DNA of 64,000 nt from Psychrobacter urativorans (GCF_904846675.1 NZ_CAJHBT010000003.1:141283-205282), one strand, 5' to 3'; shown: positions 1-12,465, numbered from the stretch's first letter. A program made the numbers and translations. The notes: generated from the sequence alone by a model not told the origin.

Positions 1-1050
1 AAGTTTGGTATCGCTACCTTTAGCACGGACACGGTATAATAAGCTGCCGTTTTCGACCAATGCCCCTGCTAATAGCTCATCGCCTTCCTCCTTTTTAAGG
101 GGGACCGACTCACCCGTTAAATGACTCTCAACGCACCAACCACTACCATCAATGACCACACCGTCAGTTGCGACACGGCTGCCTTGCTTGGCTCGCAAAA
201 TATCGTCTACCTGTACGTCTTGTAGCGAGACATTATGAAAGTCGCCATTGGGCTGCTGCTGTTCAACCTTATCTGGAGTCAATGATAGCAATAAATCGAT
301 ACTGTTTAGACTGTGTTTCTTGGTACGATCCTCTAAATATTTACCGGTGCGCACAAAGGCAATGACCATCACCCCGGCTTCAAAATATACCTCAGGGCCA
401 TGATTAACCGCATCTTGCAGCATAGCTCCCATACTACTGTCGCCATGAGTGAGCCAAATATAAGTCGAATACGCCCAAATAGTCACCGTACCGATGACTA
501 CCAGCACATCCATATTAGCCAGACCACCTTTGATTGATGCCCATGCGCTTTTATAAAATGGCAATGCCAAGCCAAACTGTACAATCGTGGCTAACACAAA
601 CTGTATCCAAACCGGCGGCATCCACGCCATACCCTGTCCGATCAGCATGCCAGCCATACCCACTAAAAACGGCAGTAAACAGATCCACAGTGCAATCAGT
701 CGCCACGGCAAACGGGTAGCAGTATCTTCATCCGTCTGCGCAAATAAACTATCAGCAGCTTGCAAGTTTGCCACAAAGCCTGTTTTATCAACCCATTCAG
801 TGATTTGCTCCGGCGTTGTTTCAGTTGGATTATAATCGACATTGGCCGTCTCACCCGCGAAGTTGACGCTTACTTCATAAACAGACGGCTTTTTGTTCAA
901 CACTTTTTCTATTCGCGACGCACACGCCTGACACGACATTCCATCAATCGCCAGTTGCAAATGTGCGCGTTGCGGCCGCAACTGAGTATTGGCTTGGATA
1001 TCGGTCTCTACATCATAGGATGGTTCAGTAGTGCGTGGAGCATCATTCAT
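1..1050 (-). CDS. copA: Copper-exporting P-type ATPase CopA, N-terminal 350 residues (gene runs off the window start)
   Basis: The minus strand is open from an ATG at 1050 to base 1, so only the amino-terminal part of a P1B-type ATPase is present. Visible are a heavy-metal-associated domain with the metal site GMSCQAC (Cys40, Cys43), a set of hydrophobic segments from about residue 110 to 230 and the actuator-domain motif LTGES near residue 311. The phosphorylation (DKTG) and CPC membrane motifs must lie beyond the window. The family pumps Cu(I) out of the cytoplasm through the inner membrane. The gene lies beside a CopZ-like chaperone on the same strand, separated by a terminator, which supports copper rather than another soft metal. 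Silver or zinc specificity cannot be excluded without the CPx motif. Confidence 0.9.
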   Translation of the reverse strand, partial: MNDAPRTTEPSYDVETDIQANTQLRPQRAHLQLAIDGMSCQACASRIEKVLNKKPSVYEVSVNFAGETANVDYNPTETTPEQITEWVDKTGFVANLQAADSLFAQTDEDTATRLPWRLIALWICLLPFLVGMAGMLIGQGMAWMPPVWIQFVLATIVQFGLALPFYKSAWASIKGGLANMDVLVVIGTVTIWAYSTYIWLTHGDSSMGAMLQDAVNHGPEVYFEAGVMVIAFVRTGKYLEDRTKKHSLNSIDLLLSLTPDKVEQQQPNGDFHNVSLQDVQVDDILRAKQGSRVATDGVVIDGSGWCVESHLTGESVPLKKEEGDELLAGALVENGSLLYRVRAKGSDTKL

Positions 1051-1420
1051 AACTAAAACTCGTCATGGTATTTATAAAATCATAGGAGTGTAACAGGGTA
1101 AAAACATGTCATCCGGTTAGTTTATTCATACAGATAACAATACAGGTCAAGCTTGCATTGAGATTAGGCTTTCGTTTGGATTTTCAAGTAGGTGAGCGTC
1201 AAAACTGAGGTTATTATACTAAAAAACATACTAACTAGTCCATTAAGAACAGGGACAATATATGGCTTTTAGAATCAAATGAAGGCATCGATAAGTCCGA
1301 TAATTTTGTTTGTCAATTTTAAGACTAAGCTTAAAAATGGCCTTTATATTTATGGCCCATAATTTCAAGAAGCTGTCAGATGTAAAGAACACTGTTAAAC
1401 AATCCCTCTTAAAAAACTCC
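1051..1420. other. copA upstream region, no gene seen
   Basis: This stretch between copA and the copZ terminator is AT-rich and has no convincing open frame. It must hold the copA promoter. I looked for a CueR-type dyad and did not find a clear one. Confidence 0.5.
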
Positions 1421-1459
1421 AATAAAAAGAACCAGCTATTATAGCTGGTTCTTTTTATT
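1421..1459 (-). terminator. copZ intrinsic terminator
   Basis: Near-perfect hairpin with arms AATAAAAAGAACCAGCTAT and its complement around a 3-base loop, with A and T tracts on both sides. It lies 14 bases beyond the copZ stop and can act on both strands. Confidence 0.85.
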
Positions 1460-1472
1460 GGGTTTACTTAGT

Positions 1473-1697
1473 TTATGAGTTAGCAACGCTGGTTTCGTAG
1501 CCAGCATCTTCAATTGCTGAAGCAATTTTCTCAGCACTTGTCATGCTATCATCAAAGGTCACCGTGGCTTGATTGGTTGGTAGCTCGACAGTCAGACTAA
1601 TTAGACCATCAATGTCACCTGTGACACTGTGTACGCTTTCAACACATTTTTCGCAAGTCATACCATCGATTTTAATAATACGCGTTTGATTGGCCAT
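1473..1697 (-). CDS. copZ: Copper chaperone CopZ-like, single HMA domain
   Basis: A 74-residue protein made of one heavy-metal-associated (ferredoxin-like) domain with the canonical site GMTCEKC (Cys15, Cys18). Such proteins carry Cu(I) in the cytoplasm and hand it to the N-terminal domain of CopA. The length is normal for the family. The start is preceded by AAGGACCCT. It is on the same strand as copA but has its own terminator downstream and an unusual tandem repeat upstream (1769-1825), so it is probably transcribed on its own. A mercury (MerP-like) role is less likely because the protein has no signal peptide. Confidence 0.88.
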   Translation of the reverse strand: MANQTRIIKIDGMTCEKCVESVHSVTGDIDGLISLTVELPTNQATVTFDDSMTSAEKIASAIEDAGYETSVANS

Positions 1698-1768
1698 GGT
1701 AGGGTCCTTATTGTTGTTTATAAAAGTTTCTATTTATAGTCTTACTAATAATATATAGCTTAATTAAT

Positions 1769-1825
1769 CACTATTAGTGAATTAACCACTATTAGTGAAT
1801 TAACCACTATTAGTGAATTAACCAC
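1769..1825. repeat. Three perfect tandem copies of an 18-bp unit containing a palindrome
   Basis: The unit CACTATTAGTGAATTAAC occurs at 1769-1786, 1787-1804 and 1805-1822 without a mismatch, followed by CAC. Each unit begins with the 11-bp palindrome CACTATTAGTG. The array lies 72-128 bp upstream of the copZ start, a position suited to helically phased operator sites (18 bp is not a whole number of helical turns), or it may be a simple slippage array. Confidence 0.9.
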
Positions 1826-1925
1826 CTATACGTTAAGTGATATCAACCTTAACATCAAGTCAGTTTAGTAGATGCTTTATTACAATTTTAGTAACTATTT
1901 AAATAATTCTTAGTAGTTTAGGCAA

Positions 1926-2177
1926 TTAATGATAGCGTGGATTTTGCGGTGCATCGATAGGATAGGGCTGAGTGACATAATCAACCATGCTGATCGCGGC
2001 GGTAAACGCATGGATCGTAGTATCCGTGTCATCATAGCGTATCAAAGCGGTGCTAGTAGCAGGATCAAGCTCAATAGCCGTCACACCAGTAATATTTTTG
2101 AGCGCGGTCATTACGCTATCAACGCCTTCAGCATCGTCAATATTTTCGATACTCACTTTTGCAATTTTAATCGCCAT
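1926..2177 (-). CDS. HMA-like small protein lacking the metal-binding CxxC
   Basis: An 83-residue cytoplasmic protein. Its pattern (beta strand AIKIAKVSIEN, helix EGVDSVMTALKNI, GVTAIELDPATSTALIRYDD) follows the heavy-metal-associated fold, but the GMTCxxC loop is replaced by NIDDAEGV and there is no cysteine at all. It begins 29 bases after the kdsA stop on the same strand behind AAGAGGATAAGATA, so it is probably co-transcribed with kdsA. I do not recognise a named family. The HMA relation is inferred from the pattern and the neighbouring copper genes. Confidence 0.7.
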   Translation of the reverse strand: MAIKIAKVSIENIDDAEGVDSVMTALKNITGVTAIELDPATSTALIRYDDTDTTIHAFTAAISMVDYVTQPYPIDAPQNPRYH

Positions 2178-2206
2178 TATCTTATCCTCTTATTATGATT
2201 GAATAA

Positions 2207-3247
<1,041 letters not shown>

Positions 3248-3310
3248 TCAATAGCTTAAACCGCCTAGTAACCGTAATCTTCCTATTTAGGATAACTGTA
3301 TCTAAAAGAC

Positions 3311-3346
3311 AAAAAAAAGACCAATCTAAGAATTGGTCTTTTTTTT
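3311..3346 (-). terminator. Intrinsic terminator after pyrG
   Basis: Hairpin with 15-bp arms (AAAAAAAAGACCAAT and complement) and a 6-base loop, flanked by A and T tracts, 44 bases beyond the pyrG stop. It separates pyrG from kdsA transcription. Confidence 0.88.
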
Positions 3347-3389
3347 CACTTGGCTATATTACTTGGTCAAAAAATATCTAATTGGATTC

Positions 3390-5069
<1,680 letters not shown>

Positions 5070-5163
5070 TCACAAAATATAGGGCAAAAGCCAAACTCTC
5101 TTAAACTCTTAGGTTTTAGTGCCCAGCTATCATATCGTCTTAACCTTTTAAATGCTTACAACA

Positions 5164-5196
5164 AAAAAACTCATCCCCAGAAGGATGAGTCTTTTA
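5164..5196 (-). terminator. Terminator of the pyrG-proximal porin
   Basis: ACTCATCC / AGGATGAGT hairpin with a 5-base loop followed by a T-run on the minus strand, directly behind the porin stop at 5223. A diverged copy stands behind the second porin (6752-6785), as part of the tandem duplication. Confidence 0.8.
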
Positions 5197-5222
5197 GCAT
5201 AAGGTCTACGCGATGGTTTGAT

Positions 5223-6356
5223 TTAGAAAAGATATTCTAGACCACCGCCGATAGCGAAGACATCAGCATCGCCACGTGCGCGAACTAATTTATTAGCATC
5301 GCCGTCTTCGTCTCTCACAACATAAAAATCATTCTCCAAATCAGCAGAATTTTGACCAATATAGGCATGAGCAATCATATTATCTTTAAACTTGTATTTG
5401 CCGCCTAGAACGGTTTGGTCTGAATCATTGTTATCAAGGCCACCTAAGTTCTTAGTTTTGTCATACTGAAGATAAACAGAAGCTGGACGGGCAAAGTTCG
5501 TTAGGCTCATCTCAGCGCTCACCACTAAACCTTTCTCTATTGCAGAATTATAGACTTTATCGCCGTCATAGTCAGCTTGTTGATATAGAGCGCCTAAGGT
5601 TACAGGATAAGCAATATACTCACCTAGATCGACAGTAGCGCTACCACGAAGAATATCACCGCCAAGACTAATAGACATATCTTTATCATAAGCAATACCA
5701 GCAGTGAAGCCTGTACCTGGGTTGAACATTAATGAAGCACCAAAGCCATTACCACGGACATCATCGTCAGATACAAAAGCTTCATCAGCGCCATACTGTA
5801 GGGCAAGCTCCAATGGCAGGTCCTTATATTTAGGGACAATCCATACGATTGAACTATTGACACGTCCACCATCAGTTAGGGTTAAAGCATTAGTAAACGT
5901 ATCGTTGTTACCAAGAGAACTTGCGCCGATATTATCCCAATAACCTTCATTGACCGTTACATTATTTATATAATCAGTGACTGAGTAGTTACGGCCGAAG
6001 CGGAACTGACCGTAGTCCTTATTGGTAAAACCTAAATAAGTATCACGGCTTTTAAAGCCTATGTTATCGTCACCACTGTCATCAATCTCGATACCATATT
6101 CTAATTGATAGATTACATCAGTATTAGCAGTTATCGCCTCAGAGCCTTTAATACCTAGTTTCGAAGTATTTGAGTTGATTTGTACTGAGTTATTATCTTC
6201 GTTGATATTGTCATTAGGGAAATCCATAGATTGACTATCAAGTTCAGCGTTGACATAGTCAGCAGTAAGGAAGGCTTTACCATAGAAAGTTGGTGCCGCT
6301 TGCGCTGTAGATACAAATAGAGCAGCAACTGCTGTAGCTAAAAGTAATTTTTTCAT
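5223..6356 (-). CDS. Gram-negative porin, copy next to pyrG
   Basis: Outer-membrane beta-barrel pore of the general porin family. The precursor has a typical signal peptide (MKKLLLATAVAALFVSTAQA, cleavage before APTFYGKAF), then alternating strands with motifs such as KLGIKGSEAI, VIYQLEYGIE, SRDTYLGF and YGQFRFGRN, and it ends in GGGLEYLF with the terminal Phe needed for barrel assembly. Length 377 is normal. It is clearly paralogous to the next gene (6810-7982), sharing leader, signal peptide, most barrel strands and terminator, and differing mainly in external loops. Substrate is unknown. Confidence 0.92.
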   Translation of the reverse strand: MKKLLLATAVAALFVSTAQAAPTFYGKAFLTADYVNAELDSQSMDFPNDNINEDNNSVQINSNTSKLGIKGSEAITANTDVIYQLEYGIEIDDSGDDNIGFKSRDTYLGFTNKDYGQFRFGRNYSVTDYINNVTVNEGYWDNIGASSLGNNDTFTNALTLTDGGRVNSSIVWIVPKYKDLPLELALQYGADEAFVSDDDVRGNGFGASLMFNPGTGFTAGIAYDKDMSISLGGDILRGSATVDLGEYIAYPVTLGALYQQADYDGDKVYNSAIEKGLVVSAEMSLTNFARPASVYLQYDKTKNLGGLDNNDSDQTVLGGKYKFKDNMIAHAYIGQNSADLENDFYVVRDEDGDANKLVRARGDADVFAIGGGLEYLF

Positions 6357-6499
6357 GAGTATATCTCGACTTTACAATTTTAATGATGGGCGACTTGAAT
6401 AAGCTAAAACCTAAAATGGTGTCGTTACAAACAACTCAAATTTGTGATGGGTAACTGGTTGCTGAGTAGGCTTAACTCTAGTCCTCCCCGTGCTTTAAT

Positions 6500-6640
6500 A
6501 TACGGTGCGGGATTACCTGCACCGTACTACCAGACTCTTTTTATTCAGTACTGTCCGACAAATGCGACAACTAGTAAAGTTGTTGCCATGACTCATCTAT
6601 AAGCGTGGTTATAGTAATTTATTGGTAATTGGCAAAAGAG
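6500..6640 (-). pseudogene. Remnant of the pyrG 5' end and its upstream region between the two porins
   Basis: The bases here match the coding 5' part of pyrG in pieces. GTGCGG-ATTACCTGCACCGTAC at 6505 on resembles 4671-4693, TATTCAG plus ATGCGACAACTAGTAAAGTT at about 6540-6581 resembles 4721-4760, and AGCGTGGTTATAGTAATTTATTGGTAATTGG at about 6602 on resembles 5011-5043 across the pyrG start, with the start CAT changed to TAT. About 230 bases of pyrG in between are missing. This is a scar of the tandem duplication that produced the two porins. Confidence 0.75.
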
Positions 6641-6751
6641 AATTTTACTAAAAATGCATCATAAGATATAGGACAATACTCAAACTCTCCTAAACTATTG
6701 GTTTTTAGCGTTTGTTTATTATGCCATGCTAACTATTTAAAATGGCTATAA

Positions 6752-6785
6752 CAAAAGAAACTCACCCCGAAGGATGAGTCTTTTA
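6752..6785 (-). terminator. Terminator of the upstream porin
   Basis: AAACTCACCCCGAAGGATGAGTCTTTT: a weaker, diverged copy of the hairpin at 5164-5196, just beyond the stop of the second porin. Confidence 0.65.
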
Positions 6786-6809
6786 TTATAAGTCTATACT
6801 GTTGCGAGA

Positions 6810-7982
6810 CTAAAAAAGGTATTCTAGACCGCCACCGATAGCGAATACATCGATATCTGATTTGATATTACGGTATTCTGCATCAACAACGTCACCCTTT
6901 GCATTTAGGATACCAACTTCACCAACTCGTACATAGTCAGCTGAGTTTTTACCAATATAAGCATGGGCAATCATGTTTTTCTTAAACAAGTATTTGCCGC
7001 CTAGAACGATTTGATCTGATTCAGCATCGTCAAAACCGTTTAGGTTATCAGTTTTGTTGTACTGTAAGTAAACAGACGCAGGCTTAGCAAAGTTGCTCAG
7101 ACCCATCTCACCACTAACTACCAGACCTTTTTCTTTACTAGAACCAGCAAAGTCATAATCTGCTTGCTGATACATCACGCCCATAGTTACTGGATAAGAA
7201 ACGTATTTAGCTAAATCAGCACTAACCGTAGCACGGATAACGTCGCCGCCATATTCTATATCACGGAAACCGTTTTCTGCTGTAGTATCTAACAGTCTAA
7301 TTTCGTCATTAACATCCATATCTTTGCTATAAGCAAGACCCGCAGTGATGCCAGTACCTTGGTCAAACATCAATGACGCACCAAAGCCGTTTTTGCTATC
7401 GGTAAACTTTTCGTCGGAAGCATACTGTAAAGCCAGCTCTAGTGGTAGATTGTTATATTTAGGGGCGATCCAAACGATCGAGTTGTTTTGGCGTGAGTCA
7501 TCAAGCATATTTAGCGCTTTAAGTTCATTTTCCGAGTCAAGTTTACTCTCACCTAGGTTATCCCAGTAACCCTCAGTTAGCGCAACGTTATTCACATAAC
7601 CTAGGACTGATGAGTTACGGCCAACGCGGAACTGACCAAAGTCTTTGTTAACCACACCTAAGTAAGTGTCACGGCTTTTAAAAGTATTGTTCTCGCCATC
7701 CACACCAATGCCATACTCCAACTGATACACTAGATCAGTATTAGCAGATAGGGCTTCAGAGCCTTTGAGGCCTAGTTTTGAACCATGTGAGTTAATCTCT
7801 ACTGTATTTTCATCATAATCTGATAAAGCATTGCTTGGTTTTTCGTACGCTCTAAGATTCATATCTGATTCAACGTTGACATAATCAGCAGTAACGAACG
7901 CTTTACCATAGAAAGTCGGTGCTGCTTGGGCTGCAGATACAGATACGGCAGCAATTGCTGTAGCTAAAAGTAGTTTTTTCAT
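6810..7982 (-). CDS. Gram-negative porin, second tandem copy
   Basis: A 390-residue paralogue of the porin at 5223-6356, with the same signal peptide type (MKKLLLATAIAAVSVSAAQA), KLGLKGSEAL, SRDTYLGV, FGQFRVGRN and terminal GGGLEYLF. It is 13 residues longer, mainly in loop segments (for example around YEKPSNALSDYDE and DTTAENGFRDIEYGG). The leader upstream also matches that of the other copy (ACTTTACAATTTTA, ATGGTNTCGT-ACAAA), so both are probably controlled alike unless the 5' regions have diverged in function. The role is diffusion of small solutes across the outer membrane; differing loops suggest differing selectivity or phage/antibody exposure. Confidence 0.92.
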   Translation of the reverse strand: MKKLLLATAIAAVSVSAAQAAPTFYGKAFVTADYVNVESDMNLRAYEKPSNALSDYDENTVEINSHGSKLGLKGSEALSANTDLVYQLEYGIGVDGENNTFKSRDTYLGVVNKDFGQFRVGRNSSVLGYVNNVALTEGYWDNLGESKLDSENELKALNMLDDSRQNNSIVWIAPKYNNLPLELALQYASDEKFTDSKNGFGASLMFDQGTGITAGLAYSKDMDVNDEIRLLDTTAENGFRDIEYGGDVIRATVSADLAKYVSYPVTMGVMYQQADYDFAGSSKEKGLVVSGEMGLSNFAKPASVYLQYNKTDNLNGFDDAESDQIVLGGKYLFKKNMIAHAYIGKNSADYVRVGEVGILNAKGDVVDAEYRNIKSDIDVFAIGGGLEYLF

Positions 7983-8369
7983 GGGGGTATCTCCACTTTA
8001 CAATTTTAGTAATAAGCTAGCTAAGATTAGCCGGTGCTCATAATGGTATCGTCACAAATCCTCAGAGATATAATGTGTAACTGGCTACCGAGATTAGTCA
8101 GAAACAAGTGTGGCGAAGTGCTATTACCGTAAGATGAAAAGAACCCTGACTTACATAACATCCACTATAGATGTAACCCTCATGTAAAATTAGGTCTTTT
8201 GCGCTCTAGTGCGTAACATCCGTTACCAAACTCATACTTCGCTTACAATCATAACAACTTTGACATAATTTGCAACAATTTTTTATATTTATCTATAGGC
8301 TCTCTATAACAACGGAATCTAAGTAAAAATTTAGTCAATGTCTGATATTTACAATAGCCATAGGTATAA
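7983..8369. other. Porin upstream region, no gene seen
   Basis: AT-rich leader and promoter region of the upstream porin. The first about 100 bases are homologous to the leader of the other porin (6357-6470). No open frame of substance. Confidence 0.5.
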
Positions 8370-8413
8370 AAAAAACCATCATCTGCTTTAGCGAATGATG
8401 GTGTTTTTTTATA
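8370..8413. terminator. Orphan bidirectional hairpin
   Basis: AAAAAAACCATCAT / ATGATGGTGTTTTTTT stem around a 13-base loop (CTGCTTTAGCGA region). It has A and T tracts on both sides but no adjacent gene end on the plus strand. It may back up glcB termination or mark a lost gene. Confidence 0.6.
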
Positions 8414-8530
8414 AGACTAGTTAGTGAAACTGTCTATTTGAAGCAGATCGTTATTTATTGATAAAAATAAATTTATAGAAAGCAATCTATAGCTATAGCT
8501 ATTTAGGTTCTTTGAACCATTTAAAAATAT

Positions 8531-8574
8531 AAACTAGGCACTATCCATCAATCGCTTGATGAATAGTGCCTAGT
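8531..8574 (-). terminator. glcB terminator
   Basis: Long stem ACTAGGCACTATCCATCAA / TTGATGAATAGTGCCTAGT with a TCGC tetraloop and one mismatch, 37 bases beyond the glcB stop. Confidence 0.8.
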
Positions 8575-8610
8575 CTTTAAGTTAGCGTATTGTCACCTTA
8601 ACGTATTGAC

Positions 8611-10809
8611 TTAGATGCTGGCTTTTAGATCTCGACGCGCTTTATGTAATAATGGCTCAGTATAGCCATTCGGCTGCGTCCGACCTTTAAATATCAAGTC
8701 ACAAGCTGCTTTAAAGGCGTATGAGTTATCAAAATCAGTCGCCATCGGCATATAATCTTCATCACCGGCATTTTGCTCATCGACAACTTTAGCCATACGT
8801 CTCATCGCGTCCATAACTTGTTGTTCGCTGACAATATCATGATGTAACCAATTAGTGATGTGTTGGCTTGAAATACGCAGGGTTGCACGATCTTCCATCA
8901 ACCCGACGTTATCAATGTTAGGCACTTTGGAGCAACCAACGCCTTGATTCACCCAGCGTACAACGTAGCCTAAGATGCCCTGAGCATTGTTTTCAAGCTC
9001 TTGCTGTATCTCTTCCTCTGTCCAGTTGGTATCTAGCACTAGGGGGATGGTCAAGATGTCGTCAATATTGGCACGTTCGCGTGACTTTAGACTGTCTTGA
9101 ACCTCATGAACGTTGACCGCATGGTAATGCATGCTATGCAGCGTTGCCCCTATCGGTGAAGGGACCCAAGAGGTATTGGCACCAGCTTGTGGGTGAGCAA
9201 TTTTGGTCTCTAACATATCTTTCATATTGTCAGGCCGTGCCCACATGCCTTTACCAATCTGAGCGTGACCTTGCAGACCAGTTTCAAGACCGATGTCGAC
9301 GTTCCACTGCTCATAAGCCGGTTGCCATGCTTGCAACTTCATTCTGCTCTTACGCACGAACGGTCCTGCATTCATGCTGGTATGCATCTCATCACCGGTG
9401 CGGTCTAAAAAGCCGGTATTAATAAAGATGACACGCTCTTTCGCTTGACGAATGGCTTCTTTGAGGTTCACCGTCATTCGACGTTCTTCATCCATTATGC
9501 CCATCTTGATGCTATTGCGCGGTAGATTAAGATTATCTTCGGAGGCGGCAAACAATTCATTGGTAAATTTTACTTCATCAGGGCCGTGCATTTTGGGCTT
9601 CACGATATACATAGAGCCTTTGCGCGAGTTAGATAGCTTATTATTACCTTTGATATCATTTATAGTTAGTAGCGGCGTGACTAAACCATCCATGATGCCT
9701 TCAAATATTTCTTCTTGTCCGTCACCAAGGTCAACTAAGATCGAAGGGTGTTGCATCAAGTGACCGACGTTACGGATTAGGAGCAGTGCGCGTCCTGGCA
9801 AAATAAGCGTACCGCCATCCGGAGAGGTGTATTTACGATCTGGATTTTGCGTACGAGTGAGCACTTTTCCATTTTTCTCAAAGGTCTCTTCGAGATCGCC
9901 ATTCATTAGGCCAAACCAATTGCGATAGGCTTCAACTTTTTCTTCAGCATCCACAGCGGCTACGGAGTCTTCACAATCTTGAATGGCACTTAACGCCGCT
10001 TCCATCAATAAATCTTTAATACCAGCTGGATCAGCTTTACCAACCGGACTATTGGGGTCAATCTGTATCTCAAGATGCAAGTTATTGTTCTCTAGTAAGA
10101 TAGCCGTAGGGCTACTTGCCTTACCTTTATAGCCATCAAACTTGCTAGTGTCTTGCAGCTGAGTACGGTTATCGCCTTGAGCAACTTCAAGCTGACCATC
10201 AACCACACTAAAACCAGTAACATCGTTATATGAGCCTGATGCTAGCGCGAAATTCTCGTCTAAAAAGTTTTTGGCATAAGCCACGACAGCTTCGCCGCGA
10301 GTCGTATTATAGCTACGAGTGATTTCTTGACCATCATCTTCGCTGATAACGTCTGTACCATATAAGGCATCGTATAAGCTGCCCCAACGGGCGTTGGTCG
10401 CATTCAGCGCATAGCGGGCATTAAGTACCGGAACCACTAACTGCGGTCCAGCAATACGCGCAATCTCATCATCGACGTTTTCTGTAGTGACTTTAAAGTC
10501 GTCGCCCTCTGGTAACAAGTAACCGATATCTTGCAAAAACTGCTTATAAGTAGGGTAATCAATCTTGCCATTCTTGGCAGGATGATCTAAATGCCATTGA
10601 TCAATTTTTGCTTGTAATTCGGCGCGGGTGGCCAGTAATGCCTTGTTGCGCGGCGTAAACTCTTTAACGATCTTCTCAAAACCTGACCAATAGCTATCTG
10701 AATCCACATCAACTTTCGGTAGCACTTCATTTTCAATAAAGTTATACATCTGTGGGTCGATTGCAAGAATTCCTTTTTGGATGCGATTAGTGTGAGAAGC
10801 CTGGCTCAT
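8611..10809 (-). CDS. glcB: Malate synthase G
   Basis: Condenses glyoxylate with acetyl-CoA to malate; cytoplasmic glyoxylate-cycle and glycolate/ureide-derived glyoxylate utilisation. Single-chain G-isoform: signatures include [59 protein letters not shown] and [10 protein letters not shown]. The frame is open to 10842, but the start at 10809 ([13 protein letters not shown]) is preceded by AAGGACACC and is preferred, giving 732 residues, close to the usual 720-725. A separate, decayed malate synthase G lies at 55503-56268 in the urate cluster, so this is the only intact copy in the window. Confidence 0.95.
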   Translation of the reverse strand: MSQASHTNRIQKGILAIDPQMYNFIENEVLPKVDVDSDSYWSGFEKIVKEFTPRNKALLATRAELQAKIDQWHLDHPAKNGKIDYPTYKQFLQDIGYLLPEGDDFKVTTENVDDEIARIAGPQLVVPVLNARYALNATNARWGSLYDALYGTDVISEDDGQEITRSYNTTRGEAVVAYAKNFLDENFALASGSYNDVTGFSVVDGQLEVAQGDNRTQLQDTSKFDGYKGKASSPTAILLENNNLHLEIQIDPNSPVGKADPAGIKDLLMEAALSAIQDCEDSVAAVDAEEKVEAYRNWFGLMNGDLEETFEKNGKVLTRTQNPDRKYTSPDGGTLILPGRALLLIRNVGHLMQHPSILVDLGDGQEEIFEGIMDGLVTPLLTINDIKGNNKLSNSRKGSMYIVKPKMHGPDEVKFTNELFAASEDNLNLPRNSIKMGIMDEERRMTVNLKEAIRQAKERVIFINTGFLDRTGDEMHTSMNAGPFVRKSRMKLQAWQPAYEQWNVDIGLETGLQGHAQIGKGMWARPDNMKDMLETKIAHPQAGANTSWVPSPIGATLHSMHYHAVNVHEVQDSLKSRERANIDDILTIPLVLDTNWTEEEIQQELENNAQGILGYVVRWVNQGVGCSKVPNIDNVGLMEDRATLRISSQHITNWLHHDIVSEQQVMDAMRRMAKVVDEQNAGDEDYMPMATDFDNSYAFKAACDLIFKGRTQPNGYTEPLLHKARRDLKASI

Positions 10810-10842
10810 AGTGGTGTCCTTATCTGTTGTGAGAGATGTCAA

Positions 10843-11634
10843 CGTTAGTTTATTGCGTCGGCTGTTTAAACTAATTAACGTTTAGCGCCTAGCATTCATT
10901 CCAAATTTGAACGCTAATCTAAACGGATGGCTATATTACGCTTTATAATAGACACTTATAATGAAAAATATATTTGTCTATTATAACTTTAGCTGTATTG
11001 AACCATCCAATTTTACCAACCCGTAATATCTAATTATTAATCTATAGTTATCAGCTTAAAAACTGTAATACTTAACCCTGAGGATTCTCAATAATTGTCT
11101 TCTAGTTAGGTACTGCTAACTGGGTACTGCCTGACTGTTAATTAAGTAGCCATCTATTACCGATGACTGTTTATAACTAGATAGTTATTAATAGAGAGAT
11201 TAATAAAGTAAAGCTATTAGTAAAGCATTTAATAAAAAGCTAGTAACAATCAGGTGACAATCAATAGTATGACAAAACGTCCCAAAAGCAAAACGCATCC
11301 TACTATCAAATAATAAAATTAACAAGAAATAGCCATTCACAAAATAAATAATGAAGTTTTATAATAATGATACCCTATAAGGTATCGGCCTTTAACAGTA
11401 TAATAGCCACTGCTCAGTGACATGACTAGAGAGTAAGACTAAACTGTAAGTAATCATTACAAAATCTATTTGTACTTAACGGTCACCTATTATGGTAATT
11501 TTTTACTCGTTATCGCTAATAGCCTTTATCAATGCTGCTCTCTAGGCAGATAGACTAAATAATGCTTCATACTGTTAGATATAGTAAGCTAAATAATAAC
11601 CTTAATATGACCTTCAATACAGGCTCATGAACTT
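10843..11634. other. Long AT-rich intergenic region without a recognised gene
   Basis: About 790 bases between the divergent glcB and miaE genes. I see only short AT-rich repeats of TTAATAAAG-like sequence and a small GATACC/GGTATC stem at about 11369-11386. The region must hold both promoters, and no coding frame is supportable. Confidence 0.5.
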
Positions 11635-12324
11635 ATGACCACGCATCAAAATAAACTCTCAGAAATAGAGTCGCAGCAAGAAGACAGCATCGATACTGCC
11701 AAGCTCCGTACTCCCATAAAGGTAGATCTGTCTGCTATTTATAATTTTTTGGGCAGTAGGACCTCGCAAGCATGGGTAGATGCTGCACTTGATAATCTGT
11801 CATTAATTATTCAAGACCATGCCAACTGCGAAAAAAAGGCAGCCGGTACCGCGATGAACTTAATTTTTCGCTATGAATTCTCTTATGACTTGCAGTGTAA
11901 GCTAGCGCAGTTGATCCGTGAGGAGATGCTGCATTATGAGCAAGTGCTTGGCATTATGAATGAGCGTGGGCAAGATTGGGAGTATCTGAGTGCCGGGCGT
12001 TATGCTAAAGGCATGCTCAAGCATAAGCGTACTTATGAGCCAGCAGCAATGGTCGATATATTGATTATTGGGGCATTTATTGAAGCTCGCTCTTGTGAAC
12101 GCTTTGCAGCACTAGCGGCGGGGATTGATGATGAGCGTTTAGCAAAATACTATCGCTATCTGCTCAAGTCAGAAAGTCGGCATTTTGAGGATTATCTGGC
12201 GTTAGCGCAGTCTTTGTCTGAAGATAATATTGATGAGCGCGTGGCGTTCTTTAAAGACGTGGAGGCTGAACTGATAGTCAATCCCGATAGCGAGCTGCGC
12301 TTTCATAGCGGCATGCCAGCCTAG
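11635..12324 (+). CDS. miaE: tRNA-(ms2io6A37) hydroxylase
   Basis: Oxygen-dependent diiron enzyme that hydroxylates the isopentenyl group of ms2i6A37 in tRNAs reading UNN codons. The iron-ligand pattern is visible in order: DHANCEKKAAG, REEMLHYEQV, IEARSCERFAAL and SESRHFEDYLAL, i.e. the paired E...ExxH motifs of the ferritin-like fold. The 229 residues fit the family, with a roughly 25-residue variable N-terminus. It is a single gene between two terminator-like palindromes. Confidence 0.93.
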   Translation: MTTHQNKLSEIESQQEDSIDTAKLRTPIKVDLSAIYNFLGSRTSQAWVDAALDNLSLIIQDHANCEKKAAGTAMNLIFRYEFSYDLQCKLAQLIREEMLHYEQVLGIMNERGQDWEYLSAGRYAKGMLKHKRTYEPAAMVDILIIGAFIEARSCERFAALAAGIDDERLAKYYRYLLKSESRHFEDYLALAQSLSEDNIDERVAFFKDVEAELIVNPDSELRFHSGMPA

Positions 12325-12368
12325 AAGTGATTATTAGCCTCCTTACCTATTGGTGATGCTCATACTGC

Positions 12369-12406
12369 AACAACAGGGCCTACTATTAATAGTAGGCCCT
12401 GTTGTT
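12369..12406. terminator. Bidirectional terminator, perfect 38-bp palindrome
   Basis: AACAACAGGGCCTACTATT followed immediately by its exact complement. It lies between the convergent miaE and the small acidic protein gene at 12466. It lacks a long T-run but is the obvious shared terminator. Confidence 0.7.
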
Positions 12407-12465
12407 AATACTAAGCTGTTAGTATTCAACATACTTAAAATTATTTATCACTTCTCATTAATGAG

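Noticed and set aside
1769..1825. CRISPR-like array
   Set aside because: The units are directly adjacent with no spacers and no cas genes nearby; it is a simple tandem repeat.
10810..10842. Longer malate synthase start at 10842
   Set aside because: No ribosome site, whereas the ATG at 10809 has AAGGA at the right distance.
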